Counted from the first letter of the stretch, positions 36,542-46,462 are shown. The stretch: DNA of 64,000 nt from Paenibacillus oceani (GCF_014705615.1 NZ_JACXJA010000013.1:62001-126000); one strand, 5' to 3'. Notes: generated by a model from the letters alone, not told the origin. Numbers and translations: made by a program.

Positions 36542-37831
36542 TTACTTGTTGGAAATTTCCGCTATTTTCTGTTTCGCCATCTCCTCCGCCTGACGCATTG
36601 CCGTGTTCAAATCTATTTTTCCTGTCATGACTTGGGATCCAATGTTTCCGTAAATGCTAATGACTTCCGGATCATACTTCGTCTTGGCTGGGATCGACGC
36701 AGGCTTGTTGTATAATACCGCTTTATAGTTTTTGTTCTTTAGCAGCGTCGATTGGGCCAGCAATTTCGTTGTCACGTCCGTTTTTAATACTGGGAGCAGG
36801 CCGGAATTGGCCAGGATCGTCTGGAATTCATCGGAGGTCAAATATTTAAGAACTTCCATGGCGGCATCCTTGTTTTTCGACTGATTCGTAATTCCCCAAT
36901 GGATGGCGGTCATCTGCGACCCGGCATTGGTTCCCTTGAAGACGGGCAGCGAGGCCATATCCCATTCGAAAGGCTTCTCCAGGTCGAGCGATTGTGCAGT
37001 TCCGAATAAGTAAGCCGTCATCGCAATATTTTTGTTTACAATGAATGCTCTCCCGTCCAACGAATCCGCAATCTTAGTACGCACCCCTTCATCCACGGCA
37101 TCAACGAAGAAGGTCCGGAAAAACTGCTCCCAGCTTTTATTCGAATTAATCGTCGGCATATTCGTCTTCATATCGACGATCGGAATCGACAGAGGATTGT
37201 TTCTCACGGTGATGAACGGGACATGTGTGAATCCGATGTACTGCGTGTCTCCCTCTACACGGGTCAGCCTCTTGGACAGCTCGAACGTTTCCTCCCACGT
37301 CATACCGTCCTTTGGATAAGAAACGCCGAACTTATCAAATATCATTTTGTTGTAAAACAGCACCAGGTTGTTGGCATAGACGGGCAAACTGTATATCTTT
37401 CCTTCCGACAGCTGCTTGATCGAATCCACGAGCGTCGGCTCGAATCGGCTCATATCCACGTTATGCTTTTTGATCAATTCGGTCATATCGTACTCCAAGC
37501 CATGCGAGAGCATCGTACTTTCGAAAGTGCCGATTGCGTGGAAGTAAATGTCAATTTTCGTTCCGGCGGCTATCAGCTCCGGTAATGTAGTCCCTTTTTG
37601 ACTCGGAATGATTTTGATATTATAATTCGGGAATTTTTTCCTCAGCGGCTCTCCGTAAAATTTGTCCTCGGTCGTCAAAGCGGACGAATGGATTACAAGC
37701 TCGACCGGCTCCTTGCTCGCCTGCTCTTGCTCTTTGCCGCTTTGCGGAGCCGTATTGTCTTTTTGGCTTCCGCAAGCGGCTACCAGACTTAGAAGCGATA
37801 AATATGACAGCGTTTTCATCCAAGTTTTCAA
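36542..37831 (-). CDS. Extracellular solute-binding lipoprotein (family 1)
   Basis: This 429-residue lipoprotein uses a TTG start behind AGGGGGA and has the lipobox LVAAC near residue 20. It shares ELVIHSSA, LRKKFPNYNIK, DKFGVSYPKDGMTWEETFELSKRLT and the DLNTAMRQAEE tail with the protein at 8030-9373, so the two are paralogues serving different substrates. It is the last gene of a minus-strand operon that begins with the enolase-superfamily dehydratase. No permease genes are present in the locus. Confidence 0.9.
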   Translation of the reverse strand: MKTWMKTLSYLSLLSLVAACGSQKDNTAPQSGKEQEQASKEPVELVIHSSALTTEDKFYGEPLRKKFPNYNIKIIPSQKGTTLPELIAAGTKIDIYFHAIGTFESTMLSHGLEYDMTELIKKHNVDMSRFEPTLVDSIKQLSEGKIYSLPVYANNLVLFYNKMIFDKFGVSYPKDGMTWEETFELSKRLTRVEGDTQYIGFTHVPFITVRNNPLSIPIVDMKTNMPTINSNKSWEQFFRTFFVDAVDEGVRTKIADSLDGRAFIVNKNIAMTAYLFGTAQSLDLEKPFEWDMASLPVFKGTNAGSQMTAIHWGITNQSKNKDAAMEVLKYLTSDEFQTILANSGLLPVLKTDVTTKLLAQSTLLKNKNYKAVLYNKPASIPAKTKYDPEVISIYGNIGSQVMTGKIDLNTAMRQAEEMAKQKIAEISNK

Positions 37832-37879
37832 TGGAATTCCCCCTAATTGACCACGTACTGACGGGTCATCGTATAAAAA

Positions 37880-39151
37880 CTAACCGAACAGCCGGGCTCC
37901 CTGCTTGTTTAACGACCGCTGTACGACACTTGTTTCTATCGTCCTGGGAATACTGCCGGATTGGGCGCAGAGCGCCGCTGCCGTGCCCGCCGCTTGCCCG
38001 ATCGCAATCGCGATCGGCTGTACTCGGATTGCCGAATGCGCCTCGTGGGTAGCCGAGACCGGACGCCCGCCGATAAGCAAGTTATTGATTTTTAACGGGA
38101 TAAGCGCCCGGAGCGGAATATCGTACCACTCCCCCGGCACAAGTTCCTGGATGATGGTTCCGCCCCCTATTGGGTTATGGATGTCAACCGGGTAAGCGCC
38201 GCGCGCAATCACGTCATCGAACTTGCAGGCCGAGAGCAGCTCGTCGGCAGTCAGAAGATGCTCTCCGATCACCCGGCGCGATTCGCGGACGCCAATTTGC
38301 GGAGCGGTCGTTTGCAGATACGATTCCTCGAAGCCGGGCACGTCCTTTTTCAGAAAAATTACGAGCTCCTGAACTTGCCTTCTCCCTTCGATCTCCGCTT
38401 CAGTCAGCTGCCACGGATCGGTTGCGTCCTTTAACAAAATGCGTGTCGTATTGAAATGGATAACGCCGGGCTGATTCGTATGAAACCACAGCACATTTTC
38501 ACGCGGACAGTCGACCTCGCCGCGAGCTTTCGCCGCCAAATACAGATCGGTAATGGTCTGCCGGTCGGCCAGCCGGTCCATATCGACGTTTGCCATCCGG
38601 AAATTCAGCGTCATCGGCTGGCAGTTGCTGTCCACTTCCCGGCCTTTCTCGACGACTGCACCGGCCAAAGCCGCCAAATCCGCGTCTCCTGTCGCATCGA
38701 TGTACATTCTTGCCTTCATCTCGACGAGCCCCGCCTTGTTGGCCAGCTCAATTGAACCAATATTTTGCCCGTTCGGCTCCATCTTGACGCCCGCAAGGAA
38801 CGTATGATACAGCAACTCGACGCCGGCTTCCATACATAGCCGTTCAGCAACAACTTTCAGCGCTTCCGGGTCGAAAGCGTTTCTGGCTTTCGGGCTGCCG
38901 TACATCCCCATCCGGGTCATCCCATCGATCAATTCCTGCAAGATCCCGAATATGATTTGTTCGGAGCTGAGCGCTGCCGAGTAGGACATCCATGGGTTCA
39001 CCATCATCGCCGTTCCCGCACCGCCGAGAAAGCCGTAGCGTTCGACCAGAAGCGTCCGGCTGCCTTCCCTTGCGGATGCAACCGCAGCCGCGATACCGCT
39101 CGGCCCCCCTCCGACTACAATAACATCGTATTCCGCCCTTTTCCCATTCAT
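37880..39151 (-). CDS. FAD-dependent oxidoreductase (FAD_oxidored type)
   Basis: This 423-residue flavoprotein has the dinucleotide-binding signature GGGPSGIAAA at residues 14-23, ERYGFLGGAGTA shortly after, and YIDATGDADLAALAG near 150-164. These are typical of the PF12831-type FAD oxidoreductases found beside putative glycosidases and sugar-catabolic genes. GGAGGG precedes the ATG by 9 bp. There is no signal peptide. It should oxidise a sugar or sugar acid, but the substrate is not known. It lies between the CxCxxC barrel protein and the solute-binding protein in one operon. Confidence 0.85.
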   Translation of the reverse strand: MNGKRAEYDVIVVGGGPSGIAAAVASAREGSRTLLVERYGFLGGAGTAMMVNPWMSYSAALSSEQIIFGILQELIDGMTRMGMYGSPKARNAFDPEALKVVAERLCMEAGVELLYHTFLAGVKMEPNGQNIGSIELANKAGLVEMKARMYIDATGDADLAALAGAVVEKGREVDSNCQPMTLNFRMANVDMDRLADRQTITDLYLAAKARGEVDCPRENVLWFHTNQPGVIHFNTTRILLKDATDPWQLTEAEIEGRRQVQELVIFLKKDVPGFEESYLQTTAPQIGVRESRRVIGEHLLTADELLSACKFDDVIARGAYPVDIHNPIGGGTIIQELVPGEWYDIPLRALIPLKINNLLIGGRPVSATHEAHSAIRVQPIAIAIGQAAGTAAALCAQSGSIPRTIETSVVQRSLNKQGARLFG

Positions 39152-39181
39152 CGTTCCAAGCCCTCCGGTTTTGGTATCGTT

Positions 39182-41161
39182 TCACTCGTCAGTCGATAGT
39201 ACTACAAAGTCCCACGGCTTTATATTCGTCAAGGTCACATAGGTTATGCCGTTGTTCCTGCGGATACACTCCTCCGGGATCAGCACCGGATTTCCTGTCA
39301 ACTCCAAACGGCGCAATCGCCCAGCGGGAATACGCAGCTCCGTTTCGAACTCGCCGGTTTCGTCCAGACTGGCGTTAACGAGGAGAATCAGCGAACGTAA
39401 ACGGTCGGCCGACGATTTTATATAAGGGACAACCTTCAAGCTTCTTTCCTTGACGACAATGGGTAGCGATTCCCTGCTGATCCAGTCTAGCGTGCGGATC
39501 AGTTGCAGCCGCTTCGCTCCTGAATACAAGCAGGACCATGGAGCATAGCCGTGTACGGCAACGCGTCCCCCCAGACTGTTCTCGTACAGGGTGAAGGCCG
39601 GACCCAGATTTATTCCGGTATAGCTGATAAGCTCACTCAAGACGCGTACGCCATGATCGGACAGCGGTTCGAGCACATAGCCGTTTTCGTGGAGATGCGT
39701 ACTTCTGGCGACCCGTTGTTCGCCAATGTAAGGAGCGTTAAGTTCATCCGCCGTATGTTGTTCCATGACTCCGTTATTGTATTTACCGACGACGCGCACA
39801 CCGCAATATTCCCCTAGGCCTTGCTCCGTCAACAGCTCCAGAGTGGGACCATCTATCAGAACGCCTTTGGAGAGCATATCCAGCAGTTCGTCCCTCGAGT
39901 ATCCTTGAGCCATATCACCACTCAAAACAACACCGCACGACGATTCCGGCTTCAGGGAAAACGGAATGCCCAGCTCGTGCAATATGTATGAGGCTGTCGT
40001 ACCGCTTGAGTTTTTAAACCAGCCGCTCCGGTCGACTTTCCGCCGGGCTTCGAACTTTTGAGACAAGGCGGGATACAAGCCAAGCGGTTCCAACCCCCGG
40101 GAAATTCGGTCCATCGTCTCCCAGAGCGGCTTCATATCGGTCAGCGCCTCCAGCCAATCCCCGTACTCGGCAATCGAGCCTTTCTCCGACTTCAGGATAT
40201 GCCCGATAATTCCATTCACCCCGCTTGCCATTGCAACCGTGCACTCGGTCTTGATGATGCGGGCCGATTTCATATATCGCTGCTGCGGAAATGTTTCCAG
40301 CTCGTATTGCACGTCGGACACGACATCCGGGTACAATTCGCTTTGCCGGGCGCATTCGATGCTTTTGAACAACATGCCCGCTGGCGCATGATCGCTGTAG
40401 AAGCCGCCGCCGGGCCGGCCTTTGACCGCCTTCAGCGCTTTCATCCAACGATCGAAGGCGGCGCCCGAATAAGTCGTCCATTCAAGCGTCCCGGTCATCA
40501 GTCCGAGCTCGATCTCCGGATCGACACCGTGAACCGCTCGTTCGATGACGCCCAGCATCCGCTCGATGGTAGCGATGTTATGCTCTACCCATTGTTCCCG
40601 GTAAGCTCCCCCTTCCGGCGAATCGAGCAGAGCGACGAGCTCCTCGCGCGTATGTGCGCCGCCGTTCGTACGATTGAACACGTCCAGGCATGTCGGGCAA
40701 AAACAAGGATGTGTTGCGGGCCGATGATGATGGATTCGGCAATCGTCGTCCACCCAGATGAAATCGACGCCCGCTTCCGCGATTAGACGGTACTTATCCG
40801 TCAAATATGTGTAAAACGACTCATGATTCGGGCAAAACGGACTTGTCGCAACGGTACCGTCATGGCTTATCATCGGCTGGCCAAATGTGGGATACCAGTC
40901 CCACGCGTCGTTTAAGCCTCCGATCGAAACGGTATTGACTCCGACCCTGAAGCCGTCCTGCCGCAGCGTTTCCGCCCGGACCGCGAGCGTCTCGCACCAC
41001 GTCCTGAACGTATCGAGCGGCGTATAGCCGCTGTATACAAATTCAAGAATTAACGCCAATTCGTCTATCGCATGCCGGTACGGCTGCAGCAACGAACGGA
41101 ACTGCTCAAAATGATCGTCTTCTATAAATCTAGCCGGCCAAACCCTTAAAGAAAGCTTCAT
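39182..41161 (-). CDS. Putative TIM-barrel glycoside hydrolase with CxCxxC motif
   Basis: This 659-residue protein has no signal peptide. The barrel covers about residues 1-350: [19 protein letters not shown], and [16 protein letters not shown] near 131-146. C153-F-C155-x2-C158 follows the acidic strand end in the same place as in the two GHL6-like proteins of this window. The C-terminal part looks like a beta-galactosidase-type accessory region ending in a beta-sandwich. I infer that it is a glycosidase; no characterised relative comes to mind. It starts 40 bp after the dehydratase gene and ends 30 bp before the FAD oxidoreductase gene. Confidence 0.7.
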   Translation of the reverse strand: MKLSLRVWPARFIEDDHFEQFRSLLQPYRHAIDELALILEFVYSGYTPLDTFRTWCETLAVRAETLRQDGFRVGVNTVSIGGLNDAWDWYPTFGQPMISHDGTVATSPFCPNHESFYTYLTDKYRLIAEAGVDFIWVDDDCRIHHHRPATHPCFCPTCLDVFNRTNGGAHTREELVALLDSPEGGAYREQWVEHNIATIERMLGVIERAVHGVDPEIELGLMTGTLEWTTYSGAAFDRWMKALKAVKGRPGGGFYSDHAPAGMLFKSIECARQSELYPDVVSDVQYELETFPQQRYMKSARIIKTECTVAMASGVNGIIGHILKSEKGSIAEYGDWLEALTDMKPLWETMDRISRGLEPLGLYPALSQKFEARRKVDRSGWFKNSSGTTASYILHELGIPFSLKPESSCGVVLSGDMAQGYSRDELLDMLSKGVLIDGPTLELLTEQGLGEYCGVRVVGKYNNGVMEQHTADELNAPYIGEQRVARSTHLHENGYVLEPLSDHGVRVLSELISYTGINLGPAFTLYENSLGGRVAVHGYAPWSCLYSGAKRLQLIRTLDWISRESLPIVVKERSLKVVPYIKSSADRLRSLILLVNASLDETGEFETELRIPAGRLRRLELTGNPVLIPEECIRRNNGITYVTLTNIKPWDFVVLSTDE

Positions 41162-41201
41162 GCCTGCGTTCCCCCTCGTCGATCTTGTCCATCTCCGCCT
41201 G

Positions 41202-42323
41202 TCATCCGACTCTATATTGCTCCACGATCCGCTTATTCAGGGTTATTCCAAGACCCGGTCTGTCGTCCGGAAGGCTCACGTACCCGTCCTTGAATTCAAT
41301 CGGCGTCTCCGACAAGTCTCTCGCCAGCGGGGAATCGGACATCGTATATTCGAGCAGGAACCCGTTCGGAATAGCGGCGGTAAAATGCGTGCTCGCGGCC
41401 AGTAGAACGCCGGTTTTAAACGCATGGGGAACGACCTTTTTGTGCCGGTCGTAAGCCATGTATGCGATCTTTTTCCCTTCGCTCAAACCGCCGCAACGGG
41501 CAAGATCCGGCTGAATGATGTCGAACTGCCCTTCGTCCAGCAGCCGCTGAAAGGCAAGCCGCCCGCTTTCCTGCTCCCCTCCGGCTATGTATAGATTCGT
41601 CCGGCGCGCCAGCTCCCGGTACCCGGCAATGTCATTGGAATGCAGCGGTTCTTCCAGCCAGTAGACGCCGTATTTCTCGTATACACTCGCCATTCTCAAT
41701 GCGCCTTTTAAATCCCAGGCCAAACCGGCATCAATCATAATGTCCATCTGATCCCCTACCGCCGAGCGAATCGCCCGGACCAGCTCCTCGTCCAGCTTCG
41801 AATCGCGCCCGATCGGTCCCCAGCCGAACTTGGCCGCCAAATAGCCTTGCTTTGCATATCGTTCCGCCAGCCGCCCGGCTTCATGTGGCGTTTCGGGCAT
41901 CAGAACGCTGGCATACGCTTTTATTTTCCTACGAAACGTACCACCGAGCATCTCACTGACCGGACGTCCGGAAGCCTGCCCGGCGATATCCCACAGAGCG
42001 ATGTCAACTCCGCTAATCGCATGAAGCGCCGGTCCCGTTCTCCCGAAATAAATCGTACCCCGGTACATTTTGTCCCATAACCTCTCGATCTCGAACGGAT
42101 TTTCCCCGATTAGCAAATGCTTCAGACCCGCTGCGATTGAATGTGATGGAGGCGCTTCCACAATCGCCTTCGCGACCGAAGGAACGGAGTCGACCTCGCC
42201 TATGCCGACAAAGCCTTCGTCTGTGTGGACCCGAATGAGCAGAGTATCCTGAGTACCATCGCAGCGCGAGGCATCCAGCTCAGGCAAGCGTAGGTAGATC
42301 GTTTCCACATCGGTAATTTTCAA
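41202..42323 (-). CDS. Mandelate racemase/enolase-superfamily sugar-acid dehydratase
   Basis: This protein of 373 residues probably starts at the TTG at 42323 (GGGGTGA upstream); an ATG 39 bp earlier has no ribosome binding site. It has the enolase-superfamily barrel: K165 in LAAKFGWGP, metal ligands D198 (MIDAGLAWD), E224 (WLEEPL) and E250 (GGEQES), and general base H300 (PHAFKTG). The His-Asp type active site and the K165 position point to an acid-sugar dehydratase of the RspA/mannonate or galactonate group. It leads a four-gene operon whose promoter overlaps a TTGTCAACAA operator. Confidence 0.85.
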   Translation of the reverse strand: MKITDVETIYLRLPELDASRCDGTQDTLLIRVHTDEGFVGIGEVDSVPSVAKAIVEAPPSHSIAAGLKHLLIGENPFEIERLWDKMYRGTIYFGRTGPALHAISGVDIALWDIAGQASGRPVSEMLGGTFRRKIKAYASVLMPETPHEAGRLAERYAKQGYLAAKFGWGPIGRDSKLDEELVRAIRSAVGDQMDIMIDAGLAWDLKGALRMASVYEKYGVYWLEEPLHSNDIAGYRELARRTNLYIAGGEQESGRLAFQRLLDEGQFDIIQPDLARCGGLSEGKKIAYMAYDRHKKVVPHAFKTGVLLAASTHFTAAIPNGFLLEYTMSDSPLARDLSETPIEFKDGYVSLPDDRPGLGITLNKRIVEQYRVG

Positions 42324-42470
42324 TGAAGTCACCCCAAGTAAAATGTGATTGATCAAAAACAAGTTTTTTCGTTATGACTGAATCGTCCGGTAGCTATTAA
42401 ATCCGTTAGTTGTTTCGTTAATTGTTCGTCCTCCTTTTGAATTATCAACTTTTTGGTTGTTGATAGGTTT

Positions 42471-42502
42471 ATAGTAAATTGACGACTGTCGGTTGTCAAC
42501 AA
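42471..42502 (-). promoter_or_regulatory. Dehydratase operon promoter overlapped by a TTGTCAACAA operator
   Basis: On the minus strand TTGACA (42494-42499) and TACTAT (42471-42476) are 17 bp apart. The plus-strand decamer TTGTCAACAA at 42493-42502 covers the -35 box completely, a repressor-like placement. Downstream on the minus strand a perfect AAAAGGAGG (42430-42438) is not followed by a normal start codon. Confidence 0.62.
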
Positions 42503-42536
42503 TTAATAATATTACTTGATGATACTTCATTTTTAG

Positions 42537-42572
42537 TTGACGGCCATGTTATAATTGTCAACAATCGATTGT
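42537..42572 (+). promoter_or_regulatory. Promoter region of the beta-sandwich gene with second operator
   Basis: TTGTCAACAA at 42555-42564 is directly followed by the palindrome ACAATCGATTGT (42561-42572). It overlaps TATAAT at 42550-42555. TTGACG at 42537-42542 with AACAAT 17 bp later is an alternative promoter reading. Either way the operator covers the -10 region. Confidence 0.55.
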
Positions 42573-42605
42573 TATTTATTTTTCTAATGTAAAGGAGGAA
42601 GTCTC

Positions 42606-43670
42606 TTGCAGGAGCATTTGATTAGACATCTTTCCCGCTCTGCTCAACGCTTTGCGGTAATGGAAGGCGTCCACGGAGGACAGATAGTCATTGTGGAGAG
42701 AGGAGGAAGAGTGTGGGCGTTAACCCCAGCCACCAGAATAGAATCAGCCTTCTGGACCAACCCAGCCGCCCTTGAACAAGATGCATGGAACATTGGAGGG
42801 GATCGCACTTGGATTAGTCCCGAGCTGGACTATTTTAACGATCGCGCTAACCGCTATCGTGTCCCCCCAGAGCTGGATCCCGGAGACTGGAGCATGACCG
42901 CAAACGCTGGAGAGCCCTTCGTAAAACTGGAGCAAGACTGTACGCTTCATCACCGTCCATCCGGCAAAGAGATTAGGATCCATCTGGAAAAACAGCTTAT
43001 GACGATTCCTAATCCGTTGCTGACAAATACTTCGACTGCATATGTAGAGCTGGCCGGTATCGGCTATATCGGTTATGAGGTAAGGCAACGGATGACAGTT
43101 TCCCCTCTCCTACCCGGCGAAGGCTGCCAGCCCACTCCTTCACAGACCGCAGCCGGGTATTGCGGACTATGGAGCATCATGCAGGTACCGGCAGGAGGAA
43201 CTGCTATCGTCCCGACATGGGGCAGCACAAAACCGTTGGTAATGTTCGGCAACGACAGGCAGATCGAAGTGGATGCCCATCCCAGCGGCATTTGCTTGCC
43301 ATACCGCGGCTCCCATTTGTACAAGCTTTCTTTCGACGCGCTTCAGTCGACCGGACGGTTCGGCTATATTCGACGGCTTAACGAACGGGAAAGCAACTTG
43401 GTTGTCCGTCAGTTCTCGGTATATCCGGCTGACTTATACGCCGACTACCCACCTGGCGATACGAACTGTCGCGGATTGTGCACGCAATTTTTTTACGACG
43501 GTGGGCAATTGGGAGGCTTCGGGGAGTTAGAGTATCATACCCCTGCCGTTCCGATCGGCACGCATTCCTTCACCTCCGATCGGTCGCAGCTGTACTACTT
43601 CACAGGAGAAACCGGGCGAATCCATGCGCTCGCAAGCCTGATGCTCGGAATCCGCGTTTCCGTAACATGA
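42606..43670 (+). CDS. Uncharacterised beta-sandwich protein (mutarotase-like)
   Basis: This 354-residue protein has a TTG start 7 bp after AAAGGAGG. It has no signal peptide and is predicted to be mostly beta. Motifs such as VERGGRVWAL near residue 37, FWTNPAAL and GGDRTWISPELDYFND near 62-77 resemble DUF4380/DUF6786-type proteins, which look like aldose-epimerase sandwiches. It may therefore bind or epimerise a sugar of the locus; this is inference. It is divergent from the dehydratase operon and the two share an intergenic region with two TTGTCAACAA sites. Confidence 0.6.
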   Translation: MQEHLIRHLSRSAQRFAVMEGVHGGQIVIVERGGRVWALTPATRIESAFWTNPAALEQDAWNIGGDRTWISPELDYFNDRANRYRVPPELDPGDWSMTANAGEPFVKLEQDCTLHHRPSGKEIRIHLEKQLMTIPNPLLTNTSTAYVELAGIGYIGYEVRQRMTVSPLLPGEGCQPTPSQTAAGYCGLWSIMQVPAGGTAIVPTWGSTKPLVMFGNDRQIEVDAHPSGICLPYRGSHLYKLSFDALQSTGRFGYIRRLNERESNLVVRQFSVYPADLYADYPPGDTNCRGLCTQFFYDGGQLGGFGELEYHTPAVPIGTHSFTSDRSQLYYFTGETGRIHALASLMLGIRVSVT

Positions 43671-43671
43671 C

Positions 43672-43720
43672 AAACAGGCGTGCTTCCGCCGATGTTGTTC
43701 GACGGAAGCATGCCTGTTTT
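43672..43720. terminator. Bidirectional terminator between convergent genes
   Basis: AAACAGGCGTGCTTCCG at 43672-43688 pairs with CGGAAGCATGCCTGTTT at 43703-43719 with one mismatch. A-rich and T-rich ends flank it on both sides. Confidence 0.8.
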
Positions 43721-43748
43721 GAGCAAGCCGTAAACGCATGATGGGCGC

Positions 43749-44759
43749 TCACACTACCAACAAGATTTTCGCAATCGAGCCGGGACCGGAAATCAGCTTC
43801 TCGAAGCATGCCGTTCCCTGCTCCAGCGGATGCAGCAATGTCCAAGGAAGCAAATTAAATGTGCCGTCTGCGATACGGGATATCGCCGTCGCAAAATCTT
43901 CCTGCGAATAGGCAAATGCGCCGAACAGCTTCAGTTCCTCCCGGATGATCGTATTTACAGGCAAACTAGCGTCCGCCTCATGCAAGCCGCTGAAGACAAC
44001 GCGGCCTCCTCTTCGGACCGACTCTACGCAGCGGATCCGGGTCGTCTGCGCGCCGACCGCATCCACTGCCGCGTCAAACCCTAGTTTCGGCCGGACCGTG
44101 ACCACCTCCCGCTCGCTGCTTACCGCATATCCGCCCAACTCCCTGACGATCTGCAGCCGATCCGGATTCAAGTCCATCACAACGACATCCCGCAAGCCCA
44201 TAGCTTTCGCTGCTGCAAGAACACATAGTCCAATCGGTCCAGCACCGATGATCAGGACTTGATCGTTTGCAGACAACTCCGCTAACCGGCATATATGAAC
44301 TGCGCACGCGAACGGTTCTGTATAAGCTGCCACTTCAAACGAAACCGAGTCCGGGATTGGGTAAACATTAGCTTCGGATACGACAACGTATTCAGCAAAA
44401 GCTCCCGGTACATGCGCGCCGACTAGCTTGCGCTCGACACATAGCTGGGCGCTGCCGCCGGTGCAAGGGTCGCATCTTCCGCACGAAAGAAGCGGGTTCG
44501 CCGTTACCCTATCACCGATCCGGAACATATCCGCATGCTTGCCCAGCCCCGCGACTGTTCCGGCAAATTCATGCCCCATAATTAGTGGAGGCTTGCGCAA
44601 AGAATTGTAGCCCAAATAACCACTCAGCTCGGAACCGCATATGCCGACCCGACTAACGCGGATAAGCAGTTCCTTGTCTCCGGGTACGGGGATCGGCACC
44701 TGCCGCACATTCATAACCTTAGGGTCTTCATATACAAGCGCTCTCATCGTTTCCATCAT
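43749..44759 (-). CDS. Zinc-dependent medium-chain alcohol/polyol dehydrogenase
   Basis: This 336-residue MDR enzyme probably starts at the ATG at 44759, 10 bp after GAGGTG; an ATG six codons upstream is also possible. The catalytic zinc ligands lie in GICGSELSGY and GHEFAG. The structural zinc is bound by CGRCDPCTGGSAQLC. The NAD-binding site is GAGPIGLCVLAAAKAMG. It resembles sorbitol/threonine dehydrogenases and should oxidise a sugar alcohol or sugar acid. It is the last gene of the deacetylase-SDR-MDR operon, 23 bp after the SDR gene. Confidence 0.88.
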   Translation of the reverse strand: MMETMRALVYEDPKVMNVRQVPIPVPGDKELLIRVSRVGICGSELSGYLGYNSLRKPPLIMGHEFAGTVAGLGKHADMFRIGDRVTANPLLSCGRCDPCTGGSAQLCVERKLVGAHVPGAFAEYVVVSEANVYPIPDSVSFEVAAYTEPFACAVHICRLAELSANDQVLIIGAGPIGLCVLAAAKAMGLRDVVVMDLNPDRLQIVRELGGYAVSSEREVVTVRPKLGFDAAVDAVGAQTTRIRCVESVRRGGRVVFSGLHEADASLPVNTIIREELKLFGAFAYSQEDFATAISRIADGTFNLLPWTLLHPLEQGTACFEKLISGPGSIAKILLVV

Positions 44760-44782
44760 CTGTCTTGTACACCTCATTATCC

Positions 44783-45565
44783 TTAGAAAGTAACAGACAA
44801 GCCGCCGTCGACCGGGATGATCGCCCCTTGGATGTAAGATGCTTGAGCGGACGCGAGAAAAGCTATAACCTCCGCAATCTCGTCCGCGCGACCCGGCCGC
44901 GCCAGCGGAATTTTTCTTTGCTCCACGTATTGGGATTGAAAGTTCTCAGTTTGCAGTTCATCGATCCCTCCGACGACGGCTAGCCCGGCGTCGACGAAAC
45001 CCGGTGCGACACCATTGACGCGAATGCCGTAAGGCGATAGCTCCAGTGCGGTGCAGCGGGTCAATTGATCAAGCGCTCCTTTAGCCGCATTGTAATGACT
45101 CGATTTGTCCAGCGCGCGGCTGCTATTAATAGAAGAAACATTTACAATGGCGCCGCCGATCCCGTTTCCGTGCGCAATCATGGCGCCGGCTCCGTACCGC
45201 GTGCACAAGTATGCGCCTTCCACAATGACGTCGAATACTTTACGCCAGCGCGATGTCGTTTCGAACAAGTAACCGCTCTCATAAAAGATGGCCGCATTGT
45301 TGACGAGCACATCAATACGTCCCGTGCTTTCGATCGTTTGCTCCATGAGCAACCGTACCTCTTCCTCCCGGGTAACGTCGGTTTTGATGAACAAATGATT
45401 TCCGCCCAAATCGCTAAGCCCTTGCATCGCTTTCTCTCCTGCTGTAGGATGCGGCCCCGCTATAACTACGTGAGCTCCTTCCACGGCGAATCTCCTCGCT
45501 GTTGCATAGCCGATTCCGGTAGCTCCGCCGGTAATGATGACCGTTTTCTCCTTGAAGCGTTCCAC
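44783..45565 (-). CDS. SDR-family oxidoreductase
   Basis: This short-chain dehydrogenase has TGGATGIG near the N terminus (cofactor), VNNAA, and the catalytic Ser-Tyr-Lys as VSSINSS and HYNAAK. The end PVDGG is typical of the family. I chose the GTG at 45565 (MERFKEKTVIITGG, AAGGGCGG upstream), giving 260 residues. A TTG at 45586 inside the end of the deacetylase gene, next to AAAGGAG, is an alternative. It likely works with the MDR enzyme downstream on sugar-acid intermediates. Confidence 0.85.
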   Translation of the reverse strand: MERFKEKTVIITGGATGIGYATARRFAVEGAHVVIAGPHPTAGEKAMQGLSDLGGNHLFIKTDVTREEEVRLLMEQTIESTGRIDVLVNNAAIFYESGYLFETTSRWRKVFDVIVEGAYLCTRYGAGAMIAHGNGIGGAIVNVSSINSSRALDKSSHYNAAKGALDQLTRCTALELSPYGIRVNGVAPGFVDAGLAVVGGIDELQTENFQSQYVEQRKIPLARPGRADEIAEVIAFLASAQASYIQGAIIPVDGGLSVTF

Positions 45566-45599
45566 AATGTACCGCCCTTCTTCAAGCTGCTCCTTTCCG

Positions 45600-46307
45600 T
45601 TATGGGAGCAAACTGCCGGCAATGTTGCGCGGATAAGCTTTGGCCCGGATAAACCCTTCCGCGTAACGTACGCCGCACTGAATACCGCGGAAGCGCGAGA
45701 TGACCTCGATCATATCCAGCGCATTGGAGCCGTATTGATCTTTCAGCCAATCCCCTACCTGGCTTTCGTGCTTCTCAAGCATACTTCTCTTGGTCTTGAA
45801 CGTGTCCGTAATATCTACATACTCTTCCGGCAAAAAACCGAGACCGGCCATGCTTTCGAAAAAGTAGACAACCGGAATTCGCGCCGAGGGCGGATGCCCA
45901 GTCTTAATGTTCGGTACGGTCGTCATAATCGCCACATCATTGGCGATCTGGCCCGTGATTGTATGATCCGGATTGTACAGATCGCCGGGCCAATGGGTCA
46001 ATACGAGATCGGCGTTTACCCGGCGCATCGCATCGATAAAGGCGAGTCTGGTCTGCTCCGCATCGAATAAAAACTCGTCGGGGAACCCCATCCAGATTAG
46101 TTCAGCGCCAATTAAGGCGGCTGCAGCTTCGGCTTCTGCTTGACGAATTCGGGCTATTTCGCTTTTAGGCAGCGTGGGCGAACCGACTTCCCCGTTCGTG
46201 ACTACCGCGATCGCCACTTTATCTCCTCTTTGTGCGAACTTGGCTAGCGTACCACCGCAGCAAATTTCAGCATCGTCCGGATGCGCACAGATTGCCAGTA
46301 TATTCAT
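45600..46307 (-). CDS. PIG-L/LmbE-family deacetylase
   Basis: This 235-residue protein has the zinc-binding AHPDDAE at residues 8-14 and the later THWPGDLYNPDHT with a metal-binding His, typical of PIG-L N-deacetylases acting on N-acetylglucosamine-like sugars. There is no signal peptide. AGGAAGAGGG precedes the ATG. It leads the minus-strand operon with the SDR and MDR enzymes, and it is divergent from the GntR regulator with a shared operator between them. This suggests that the substrate carries an N-acetyl group. Confidence 0.88.
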   Translation of the reverse strand: MNILAICAHPDDAEICCGGTLAKFAQRGDKVAIAVVTNGEVGSPTLPKSEIARIRQAEAEAAAALIGAELIWMGFPDEFLFDAEQTRLAFIDAMRRVNADLVLTHWPGDLYNPDHTITGQIANDVAIMTTVPNIKTGHPPSARIPVVYFFESMAGLGFLPEEYVDITDTFKTKRSMLEKHESQVGDWLKDQYGSNALDMIEVISRFRGIQCGVRYAEGFIRAKAYPRNIAGSLLP

Positions 46308-46348
46308 CGCTTTATACCCTCTTCCTAGTGAATAAAAACTTCCATCAC

Positions 46349-46422
46349 ATCATACATTTAAAATTGTCAACAATCAACTATCAATTGATTTCTGTTGATT
46401 TTTTATTTTAGTGCGTTATACT
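46349..46422. promoter_or_regulatory. Divergent promoters of the deacetylase operon and gntR with shared operator
   Basis: On the minus strand TTGATT (46372-46377) and TATGAT (46349-46354) are 17 bp apart. TTGTCAACAA at 46364-46373 lies in that promoter. On the plus strand TTGATT (46395-46400) and TATACT (46417-46422) are 16 bp apart and drive the GntR gene. A single bound repressor could control both. Confidence 0.65.
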
Positions 46423-46462
46423 AGAGACGAGAGAAAAATTTTGCATCACTTAGGAGAAGGTA

